Assembly: GCA_045546695.1 (NCBI GenBank)
Contig: JAZQDE010000015.1
Location: 1 to 64,000 of the forward strand
Source: SIG424 sp045546695
Lineage (GTDB): Bacteria > Bacillota > Clostridia > UBA1212 > UBA1255
Direction: 5' to 3'
Length of the DNA: 64,000 nt
In this document: one piece after another, positions 32,256 to 41,400 of the stretch
Numbering within the stretch: the first letter of the stretch is position 1
Layout: the number at the start of each line of letters is the position of its first letter
Notes under the pieces: generated by a model
Database searches by the model: none
What the model saw: only the letters and a program-made list of their open reading frames with translations
What the model was told of the DNA's origin: nothing
Translations under genes and position numbers: made by a program

Positions 32256-35200
32256 TTATTCCTCCATGTTATCAAAAGCAGCAGACATCATCAGCCTTAT
32301 TCTGTTGAGCTGGTTTACCTCACTCGCACCCGGGTCATAGTCAACCGCAACAATATTTGCCTTAGGATATTGACGTCTTAATTCTTTGATCATACCTTTA
32401 CCCGTTACGTGATTCGGCAGACACGCAAACGGCTGCATGCACACGATATTCGATGCTCCGCTATGAATCAACTCAATCATTTCGGCTGTAAGGAACCAGC
32501 CTTCACCCGTATTGTTTGAAAGTGACAATACTTCCTTTGCCATATCAGCCAACTCATAAATTGATGATGGTGGTGAAAAGCGTTTGCTTCTGCTTAAATA
32601 TTTACGTATAGGTTTGCGGTAATGTTCCAGGTAAGAAATGACAATTTTAGCAATCTTATCTGCTTTCCACGTGCCTTTGAGTCTCTTTCTCTTTTCAATC
32701 GGAACGTACGCACAATAGAAGAAGAAATCAAGCAAATCCGGCATAACTGCTTCTGCGCCTTCAGCTTCTACTATATCAACAACGTTATTATTAGCGGTAG
32801 GATGGAATTTAACGAGAATCTCACCTACAAGACCAACTTTGGGCTTCTTGATATCACGAAGCGGAAGATTGTCAAAGTCTTCAACAATACCTTTTACTGT
32901 CTTGTCGTATACTGATGCTGACGAGCTGAGAAGCGCTGTTTTACATTTTTCATTCCATTCTTCGTAAAGCTTGTTTGCAGAACCCGGCTCAAGTTCGTAC
33001 GGTCTTGTTCTGTAAAGAACACGCATAAACAAATCACCGTATGCAAGAGCTTTTATCGCTGAATTAACCATTGGCAAAGTAGGTTTGAAGCCCGGATTGC
33101 TCTCAAGGCCGGATACACTAAGAGATATTACAGGAATATGTCCGAGTCCCATGTCTTTAAGTGCTTTTCTGATAAATGCTATGTAGTTTGTCGCTCTGCA
33201 GCCACCACCTGTCTGTGTAATCATCAAAGCGACTTTGTTCAGGTCATAGTTGCCTGTTTTGAGTGCTTCTACGAATTGTCCGACTACGATTATTGACGGA
33301 TAACATGCATCGTTGTTAACGTATTTCAGACCCCAGTCAATAGCTTTTCTGTCATTTGAAGGAAGAACTTCCATATTGTAGCCATGCTGTCTGAAAACGT
33401 GCTGAACGAGATCAAAATGTATCGGTGACATCTGAGGAGCAAGAATCGTATACTCTTTTCTCATTTCTTCAGTAAATGCAATTTTCGGGAAGCTGTACGG
33501 CTTCTTTTCACCGATAATACTCTTCTTGTTGTCTCTGTTTTCAAGAGCTGCTTTAAGAGAACGTACTCTGATTCTTATCGCTCCGAGGTTGCTTCCTTCG
33601 TCAATCTTGAAACACGTGTAAATTCTGTTTGAAGACTTTAATATCTCCTCTACCTGGTCTGTTGTAACGGCGTCAAGACCGCAACCAAATGAGTTGAGCT
33701 GAATCATGTCAATGCATGGGTCAACTTTGATATAATCTGCGGCTCTGTAAAGTCTTGAATGGTATGCCCACTGGTTTACAACACGGATAGGTGTCTCAAG
33801 ATTGCCGAGATGTGATATTGAATCTTCTGTAAGTACTGCAAAATCATATTTTGTAAGAAGCTCCGGTATACCATGGTTGATTTCCGGATCAAGATGGTAA
33901 GGTCTGCCTGCAAGACAAATGATATGATAGTTGTTTTCCTTCGAGAATTTTATAATCTTCTGAGCTTCAGCTCTGATATCTTCCTTGAAAAATTCATTTT
34001 CTTCATATGCCGCTTTAAGAGCTTCGCGCAATTCTGCCTTCGGTATATCAGTAAATTCTTCGACAACACGTTTAAACATTGCCTTCTGATCATAAAGTGG
34101 CAGGAACGGATGCATGAAATTGATATTTTCTTCTTTTATTCTGTCTACGTTTACACTGATAACTTCAGGATAGGAAGTAACGATTGGACAGTTGTAATGA
34201 TTGTCTGCTTTGTCGTCTTCTTTGATCTCATACGGAATTGAAGGATAGAATATAGTCTTTACACCCTTGTTGAGCAGATCAATTATATGACCATGAACGA
34301 GCTTTCCGGGGTAACAAACTGATTCACTTGGTATAGTTTCGATACCGAGGTTGTAAATATCCTTGGAGCTCTGGCTTGAGAGCACAACTTTATAACCAAG
34401 CTTCGTGAAAAATGTAAACCAGAACGGATAATTCTCATACATGTTAAGTACTCTCGGTATACCGATTGTTCCCCTGTATGCTTTTTCATCATCAAGTGGC
34501 TCATAATGGTCGAAAAGTCTTGAATATTTATATTTGAACAAGTTCAGATCTGACAAATCTTTAATGCTGTCAGAATCCTTGAGTGAACCTCTTTCGCATC
34601 TGTTACCTGTTATAAATCTTGCGCCATTTGAGAAATAGTTGATTGTAAGCAGGCAGTTGTTTGTACATTTTCCGCATCTTACACGCTTGATATCACAAGA
34701 TATCTTGTCTGTATCCTCGCGACCGAGAAGAGTTGACTCGTGTTCGGGATTTTCCATAAACTTCTTGCGTGCTATAAGTGAACAACCGTATGCACCCATG
34801 AGACCTGCGATATCAGGTCTTACAGCTTCGCGTTCTGAAACGATTTCAAAGCATCTGAGTACAGCATCATTTAAGAATGTACCGCCCTGAACGATAAGCT
34901 TCTCGCCCATTTCTTCGGGAGATTTAATCTTTATAACCTTTGTAAGAGCATTTTTAATAACTGAGAAAGAAAGGCCGGCTGAAATATCAGCAACGCTTGC
35001 GCCTTCTTTCTGAGCCTGTTTTACGCGTGAATTCATGAAAACTGTACATCTTGAGCCAAGATCGACAGGGCTCTTTGACTTCATCGCTTCACCTGCAAAC
35101 GTTGATACGTCAAGGCTTAATGAAGTTGCAAATGCCTCGATAAATGAACCACAACCTGATGAACATGCTTCGTTGAGCATGATGCTCTGGATAACGCCAT

Positions 35201-36521
35201 CTTTAATCTTAAGACACTTCATGTCCTGGCCACCGATGTCAAGAATAAAGTCAACACCGGGCAGGAATTTTTCAGCAGCTGTGTAATGGGCAATCGTCTC
35301 AATCTCACCAAAGTCAACACCAAGCGCTGTCTTGATAAGGCCTTCACCGTAACCTGTTACGCATGAATAAACAATCTTTGCATCTTCCGGGAGTATAGAA
35401 TAAATATCTCTTAAAATCTTTGCTGCAGATTCAAACGGATTACCAAAGTTGCTGCCGTACCATGAGTAAAGGATCTCATCATTTTCTCCCGTAACAGTAG
35501 CCTTGGTCGTTGTCGAACCGGCATCAATACCGAGATAACAATTGCCTTTATACGTTTTAAGGTCGCCTCTTGCAGCTTTAGCCTTCAGATGACGTGCTTT
35601 GAACTCCTTGTACTGCTCATCATTGTCAAATAATGGAGTAAGTCTGCCAACTTCTGTATCATGCTGCTCAAACACTTTTCCGAGACTGGCAATAACGTCA
35701 GCGATTTTATAGACTTTTACTTCAGATTCATATCCCTTTCTGCCCTGTGAAACAAATGCCGCACCGAGAGCCACAAACAAATGTGAGTTTTTAGGGAAAA
35801 TCAACGTCTCATCAGTTAGTCCGAGTGTTTCAATAAATCTTGCTCTGAGTTCTGACAAGTAATTGAGCGGTCCGCCCAGGAGCGCTACTTTACCTGTAAT
35901 TCTTCTTCCGCATGCAAGGCCGCTGATTGTCTGGTTTACAACTGACTGGAAAACAGAAGCAGCGATATCTTCTTTTGATGCACCTTCGTTGAGCAAAGGC
36001 TGAATATCAGTCTTCGCAAATACGCCACATCTTGCAGCAATAGGATATATAATCTTATGACTCTGTGCATAATCATTAAGTCCCTGGGCATCTGTCTTGA
36101 GCAAAATCGCCATCTGGTCGATAAATGCACCTGTACCGCCTGCGCAAGTACCGTTCATTCGCTGCTCAACAGGATTTGTGAAAAATGTGATTTTTGCATC
36201 CTCGCCACCGAGCTCAATTGCAACGTCTGTATCGGGAATCAGTTTTGTAACCGCATGTGTAGAAGCCACTACCTCCTGAACAAAAGGAAGGTCGAGCCAC
36301 TCTGAAACAAGCATACCGCCCGAACCTGTAATTGTGAAAGTAGCTTCTTCGTCTTTGAATTTTTCAAGAGCCTCATTCATAACATCAAAAATTGTCTTTC
36401 TGATATCTGAATAATGCCTTTGATATTTGTTATATAAAATATTACCTTCTTTATCGATAATAACAACCTTTACAGTTGTGGAACCTACGTCAAGGCCTAC
36501 TGCCAGCGTACCTTTATGCAT
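32256..36521 (-). CDS. Fused 2-hydroxyacyl-CoA dehydratase activase / dehydratase-like protein
   Basis: 1421 residues. There are two ASKHA ATPase domains of the BcrA/BadF/HgdC activase family (about 1-300 and 325-600). Each has the phosphate-1 loop ('GLDVGSTTVKVV', 'GIDAGSTTTKATV') and a cluster motif ('NGTCAGGTGAF', 'EACSSGCGSF'). A Cys-rich segment ('CGKCTNNCLL', about 635), a DUF2229-like domain (about 690-980) and an HgdB-like C-terminal part ('GGCRATNY', 'CLPNHVTGKG') follow. Activases use ATP and a [4Fe-4S] cluster to shoot one electron into a dehydratase. Such long fusions are common in anaerobic Clostridia, but their substrate is not known. The ATG follows GGAAGGGAAG. Operon with aspS (23-base gap) and spoIIP. 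Confidence 0.88.
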   Translation of the reverse strand: MHKGTLAVGLDVGSTTVKVVIIDKEGNILYNKYQRHYSDIRKTIFDVMNEALEKFKDEEATFTITGSGGMLVSEWLDLPFVQEVVASTHAVTKLIPDTDVAIELGGEDAKITFFTNPVEQRMNGTCAGGTGAFIDQMAILLKTDAQGLNDYAQSHKIIYPIAARCGVFAKTDIQPLLNEGASKEDIAASVFQSVVNQTISGLACGRRITGKVALLGGPLNYLSELRARFIETLGLTDETLIFPKNSHLFVALGAAFVSQGRKGYESEVKVYKIADVIASLGKVFEQHDTEVGRLTPLFDNDEQYKEFKARHLKAKAARGDLKTYKGNCYLGIDAGSTTTKATVTGENDEILYSWYGSNFGNPFESAAKILRDIYSILPEDAKIVYSCVTGYGEGLIKTALGVDFGEIETIAHYTAAEKFLPGVDFILDIGGQDMKCLKIKDGVIQSIMLNEACSSGCGSFIEAFATSLSLDVSTFAGEAMKSKSPVDLGSRCTVFMNSRVKQAQKEGASVADISAGLSFSVIKNALTKVIKIKSPEEMGEKLIVQGGTFLNDAVLRCFEIVSEREAVRPDIAGLMGAYGCSLIARKKFMENPEHESTLLGREDTDKISCDIKRVRCGKCTNNCLLTINYFSNGARFITGNRCERGSLKDSDSIKDLSDLNLFKYKYSRLFDHYEPLDDEKAYRGTIGIPRVLNMYENYPFWFTFFTKLGYKVVLSSQSSKDIYNLGIETIPSESVCYPGKLVHGHIIDLLNKGVKTIFYPSIPYEIKEDDKADNHYNCPIVTSYPEVISVNVDRIKEENINFMHPFLPLYDQKAMFKRVVEEFTDIPKAELREALKAAYEENEFFKEDIRAEAQKIIKFSKENNYHIICLAGRPYHLDPEINHGIPELLTKYDFAVLTEDSISHLGNLETPIRVVNQWAYHSRLYRAADYIKVDPCIDMIQLNSFGCGLDAVTTDQVEEILKSSNRIYTCFKIDEGSNLGAIRIRVRSLKAALENRDNKKSIIGEKKPYSFPKIAFTEEMRKEYTILAPQMSPIHFDLVQHVFRQHGYNMEVLPSNDRKAIDWGLKYVNNDACYPSIIVVGQFVEALKTGNYDLNKVALMITQTGGGCRATNYIAFIRKALKDMGLGHIPVISLSVSGLESNPGFKPTLPMVNSAIKALAYGDLFMRVLYRTRPYELEPGSANKLYEEWNEKCKTALLSSSASVYDKTVKGIVEDFDNLPLRDIKKPKVGLVGEILVKFHPTANNNVVDIVEAEGAEAVMPDLLDFFFYCAYVPIEKRKRLKGTWKADKIAKIVISYLEHYRKPIRKYLSRSKRFSPPSSIYELADMAKEVLSLSNNTGEGWFLTAEMIELIHSGASNIVCMQPFACLPNHVTGKGMIKELRRQYPKANIVAVDYDPGASEVNQLNRIRLMMSAAFDNMEE

Positions 36522-36544
36522 CAAATCTTCCCTTCCTGGTTAAT

Positions 36545-38344
36545 TTATTCGGAGTCTGTAACGTCCTCTTTGTTGATTGAAATATGTAAATCTTTTACCT
36601 GGATATCATCAACAAAGTCAGGTGCACCTGACATGAGACATGATGCATTCTGTACCTTCGGGAAAGCAATTGTGTCTCTGATATTTGTAGCACCTGCCAT
36701 AAGCATACAGAGTCTGTCAAGACCGTATGCCATACCACCATGAGGTGGTGTGCCGTATTTGAATGCTTCAATAAGGAATCCAAAACGCTCTGCAACGTCT
36801 TCATCTGAAAGACCGAGAGCTTTGAACATTCTGCTCTGAAGTTCGCTGTCGTGGATTCTTATGCTGCCGCCGCCAAGTTCGTAACCATTGAGTACGATGT
36901 CGTATGCTTTGGCACGTACTTCGCCCGGAGCTGATTCAATCTTGTCAATATCCTGTTCCATCGGAGATGTGAAAGGATGGTGAACAGCAACGTATCTGTT
37001 CTCTTCTTCTGAAAATTCAAATTGTGGGAATTCTGTAATCCATAAAAAGGCAAATTCGTCTTGAGGAATCAAGCCGAGTTTGTCTGCAAGTTCGCATCTT
37101 AAAGCGCCCAGAACGGTGTAAACAACGCTTGTCTTGCCTGAAACGATACAAATAAGGTCGCCTGCCTTTGCCTGGCATTTAGCGATCACAGCGTTAATTT
37201 CGTCCTGTGTCAGAACTTTACCCAATGAAGATCTGATTTCATTATTTTCACCGACAACTATCCATGCAAGACCGCTGCCGCCGTGAGTCTTGACAAACTC
37301 GCCCAACTTGTCAATTTCTTTTCTTGAATAGTGACCTGCCGGGAAGCATACAGCCTTAACCGCGCCGCCGTTTGCAATAGAATCGCTGAACACCTTAAAT
37401 CCACATCCTGCAAGAGTATCAGCAAGGTCGATAAGCTCATAGCCGAATCTTACGTCAGGCTTGTCAGAACCATATTTTTCCATTGCATCAAAATATGACA
37501 TGCGCATAAACGGAGCTTTGAGCTCTACGCCAAGTACTTCTTTGAAAACTCTTACCATAAAGCCTTCGTTGATTGCGATAACGTCATCAATATCAACGAA
37601 AGACATTTCAAGGTCTATCTGTGTAAATTCAGGCTGTCTGTCAGCTCGCAGGTCTTCATCGCGGAAGCACTTTGCAATCTGCATATATCTGTCAAAACCT
37701 GCCACCATGAGAAGCTGTTTGAAAATCTGTGGTGACTGTGGAAGTGCATAGAATTTTGAAGGATGTACGCGACTTGGAACAAGATAGTCTCTTGCGCCTT
37801 CAGGCGTGCTCTTTGTAAGAATCGGTGTCTCAACTTCAATAAAGCCATTTTCATCGTAATAGTCTCTTGCAATCTTTGCAATCTTGTGACGCATGAGAAT
37901 AACGTTCTGCATTGACGGACGTCTTAAATCAAGATATCTGTACTTAAGACGATTTACATCACTGATATTTGCTTTGTCTTCAATGTGAAAAGGTGGAAGT
38001 TTTGCTTCGTTGAGTACAACAACTTTTGTAACTTTAACTTCTATCTCACCTGTTTTCATATCTTTGTTTATATCAGCTTCATTTCTTGCGCAAACGAGGC
38101 CTTCAACAGCCAGTACGTATTCATTTTTTACATTTGCTGCAAGTTCGAAGAGCTCTTTATCTGTCTCTTCGTTGAAGAAAAGCTGGATGCGTCCCGTTCT
38201 GTCGCGGAGCCATATAAACATAAGTCCACCGAGGTTACGTACTTTTGCAACCCAACCTGTAAGTACTACGGTCTGTCCTGCGTTTTCTTTCGTAACTTCG
38301 CCGCAGTAATTTGTTCTTTTTATACCATTCATGAACTGTGCCAT
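36545..38344 (-). CDS. aspS: Aspartate-tRNA ligase
   Basis: 599 residues, standard for the bacterial type. N-terminal OB-fold anticodon-binding domain, class II motif 1 region ('YRYLDLRRPSMQ'), motif 2 ('CFRDEDLRADRQPEFTQID'), the bacterial GAD insertion (about 310-420) and motif 3 near 'GGMAYGLDRLCMLMAG' are visible. It charges tRNA-Asp; whether it also makes Asp-tRNA-Asn cannot be read here. The ATG has GGAAGG upstream. First gene of the operon running to hemW, with a short leader (about 30 bases) that leaves no room for a T-box. Confidence 0.97.
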   Translation of the reverse strand: MAQFMNGIKRTNYCGEVTKENAGQTVVLTGWVAKVRNLGGLMFIWLRDRTGRIQLFFNEETDKELFELAANVKNEYVLAVEGLVCARNEADINKDMKTGEIEVKVTKVVVLNEAKLPPFHIEDKANISDVNRLKYRYLDLRRPSMQNVILMRHKIAKIARDYYDENGFIEVETPILTKSTPEGARDYLVPSRVHPSKFYALPQSPQIFKQLLMVAGFDRYMQIAKCFRDEDLRADRQPEFTQIDLEMSFVDIDDVIAINEGFMVRVFKEVLGVELKAPFMRMSYFDAMEKYGSDKPDVRFGYELIDLADTLAGCGFKVFSDSIANGGAVKAVCFPAGHYSRKEIDKLGEFVKTHGGSGLAWIVVGENNEIRSSLGKVLTQDEINAVIAKCQAKAGDLICIVSGKTSVVYTVLGALRCELADKLGLIPQDEFAFLWITEFPQFEFSEEENRYVAVHHPFTSPMEQDIDKIESAPGEVRAKAYDIVLNGYELGGGSIRIHDSELQSRMFKALGLSDEDVAERFGFLIEAFKYGTPPHGGMAYGLDRLCMLMAGATNIRDTIAFPKVQNASCLMSGAPDFVDDIQVKDLHISINKEDVTDSE

Positions 38345-38378
38345 GATTTACACCTTCCTTGTTGAATTTAACCTATAT

Positions 38379-38407
38379 ATTTTAAGGCAGAAGGCGATTT
38401 ATGTCAA
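38379..38407 (-). promoter_or_regulatory. Consensus promoter of the aspS operon
   Basis: Minus strand: perfect TTGACA (38407-38402), 17-bp spacer, TAAAAT (38384-38379). The ATG of aspS is 35 bases downstream. Confidence 0.88.
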
Positions 38408-38451
38408 TTTATTTGGTGAAAAGATAAGTAATTATTACGTCGATTCCAGCA

Positions 38452-38480
38452 AAAAAAAGAACCGTGAATTAATCACGGTT
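38452..38480 (-). terminator. Terminator after the paralogous surface-protein genes
   Basis: AACCGTGA (38460-38467) pairs with TCACGGTT (38473-38480). On the minus strand the hairpin is followed by TCTTTTTTTT, directly after the stop of the 1602-residue protein. Confidence 0.88.
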
Positions 38481-38494
38481 TTCTTTTAGTTTGT

Positions 38495-41400
38495 TTAACC
38501 AAGCATATTCGGAAGAACATAGCTTATCGTATATGCATTACCTTGTTTCGTATAGATTGTTACGGATAACTGAGCAACACCCGACCCGGTAAGTTCAACA
38601 GTACATTCACCTGCTACGTTGTCAATAATTTTAACTACATTAACATTGCTTGATGACCATGTACAATAATCTATTTCTTCACCATAAGAAGTATTAACAG
38701 TAACCGGAACAATCTGGCCAACACTCCAGTTGTCTTCATCAACTAAGATATTACCAATATAAACACGTGACTCAGACTGATCATCTTCTGATTTTTCAAT
38801 ACGATATGCATGTGATCCAGACTTTATAATATTATCAACATAGAAGTAACCGGCAAATTCATCATCCACGAAATAACCAACATACTCATTTATTTCGCCT
38901 TTGTTTGTGATTATAATGATCTTATCCTCAGAAATAAAGTATAAGTTTTTATCGTTATCAACCGCATACAATGAGTCGTAATCCAAAGAGGTCATCTCGG
39001 AATAGATTGGTTCATTCTCCTCGTTTACATCTAATTTTAATACAACAATTTTACCATCTTTTATATTAATAATAAAATCATCACCATCAACAAATACCTG
39101 TTCGCCATCTGAATCATACACAATATTGCCATCATCGTCTGCTTTAACAAGATGCTTATCAGATAAATCTAATTTATACAGTGCTGAATATATCTTGTTT
39201 TCTTCATTTACCTCAAGAATAAAGAACAATTGATTACCGTCAGAACCATATTTGTTATACTGTTTTTGAGTCAATTCAACAAAAAACTTAACTGTATCGC
39301 CAACTATATGTTCAGATTTATCGTCATCCATAATAATTTCAGCTGATTCGATCTTATCATAAATTGTTAACTTCTTTTCAACTTTAAGGACAACACCATT
39401 TTTTGTAAGTACAATAGCATTAATTGTCGCTTCTCCTGTTTCACCGGATGTATGCATAATTGAAGATGCAAAATCAACACTGTTTGTAACATTCAGAATT
39501 TCAGAGCCTAATGGTAAAGTATGAAGAATCGTGTTATATTCTGTTACTTCTTTCAGCCCGTACTTTTTCAATTGTTCATTAATGCTGTCTATTAATGATT
39601 GTGCATACTCCTTGGTAGCGGTCACACCTGATTCAGATGAAAGAATCGATTCTATTTCTGCAATTATCTCTTTTAATTTCGCAAAAGTATCCTCTTCACC
39701 TTCTTCGGGTACAACGTCAATACCTTCGATTGTCTTTGCATTGTTAACAGCGGTTGTCAACACTATTCTTTGATCTTCTGTCATAGCCTCTATCTGGGCA
39801 GATTCAACAGCCTTACCACCGCAAGCAACGATATTATTGTTCAGCTTTTCAAGAAGTACCTGTGCACTTTTTTGTGAGAGGTCTTCTATGGTTGTTGAGT
39901 TTGCTTCAGAAACAACAGCTTTAATAGCATCTAAATTCTCAACTGGCAAGGCGGCTTCCTCACCGGCAGCTTCATTTTCAGCAATAATTGCCTCAGCTCT
40001 GTTGATAGCCATATTTAATAACTCAATCTGATCATCTGTTATTGCTTTGTATTCAATTAAAGCAATCTCGTCCATGTCATAAGCTACCAATTGTTCATTT
40101 ATCGATGAGAATAATTCATACGCTTCGATTATCTTGAACTGTTCATCATTTCTTGCCACGTAGTTAGTTGCTTCACCAAGAAGGTCAGCAAGTTCAGCAA
40201 ATTCTTCGTTTTCATTTGAATATCCTTCAATTTCTGTTGCTTTATGAATTGCAGCAAGAAGTAATGATCTCATTTCGTCATTTGTTAAAGCCAAAGCCTC
40301 CAATTGCTTATTTGCATTGTCAATTACAGCTTCCAGTCTGGTAATCTCTGCGATAGCTTCTTCTCTTGTTGGTGTTTCAAGAATATTGTCTGTTCCTTTT
40401 TCAAGTAACTCAACAGCGGATGCATACTGTTCAGGATCTACGCCCAGCTCTTTTGCAATGTCAATCATTTGAGCAAGGTAGATTTTCTGTTTGCTGTCAA
40501 TTGATAAAACTAACTTCGTTCCTGAGTTCCAGTGAACAGCCAATATTTCTTCTGTTTTCAAAGACGCATAAATTTCGCTCTTAAGCTTGACAACAGGAGA
40601 AATAATACTTGAAATATTTTCAATAAATTCATCTTGTTCAATATATGCAATTTCAGCAGGTTTTGCTTTTGCATCCAATTCAAGAATTCTTAAATCGGAA
40701 ATAACCTTTTTAAAGCTCTCATCATACCACTTTCCGTATGTATCTTCTTCGTTGCTGATTGCAAAATAATATAACGCACCTTCGTAATCATATGGCAAAT
40801 AGAAAACATTACGTTCGAGTGCTTTATACGCAAGATCCAGAGCAGTAAGAGCATTATTTACTCTTTCAAAATTTGCAACAGAATCAAACTCAACCAATGA
40901 TTCTGCATCGTATAATGCAGCGGCAAGATTAGACCAACTTTCATTCGTATAAACTACAGATTTAACACCGTTGCCCTCATCTTTAAGATTTTTTTCATAA
41001 TTAACTCTGAAAATAGTTGCAACGTTTTTATCTTTGTTTTCCTCAGTATATTCACTCAATGATTTTATGGATCCAGACTCTTCGTCATATATAACATAAC
41101 GTGCTATATCATCTGAAGTTCCCATAAATTCACGCATTTGTGCAACAGCATTCTGAAGGGCTTCAATTGATATTTCTTCTAATGCCTGTGCCGTAGCAAC
41201 AAGCTGTTTATTTGCAATGTAAACCTGAGTACTATTAACTGTAATCTCTTCAGATTCAACGATTGATTTAGCATACTCATAGGCCTCAGCAAATGCAGTC
41301 CATGATACAGTAGTATACATCTTCTGACCATTATCATATGTTTCTTTATTAGTTTCGACAGCTTGATTTAAACCGCTGATATCTGTCGAAAGATATTGTA

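Noticed and set aside
38345..38378. A T-box riboswitch upstream of aspS.
   Set aside because: The leader from the consensus promoter to the ATG is only about 30 bases, too short.
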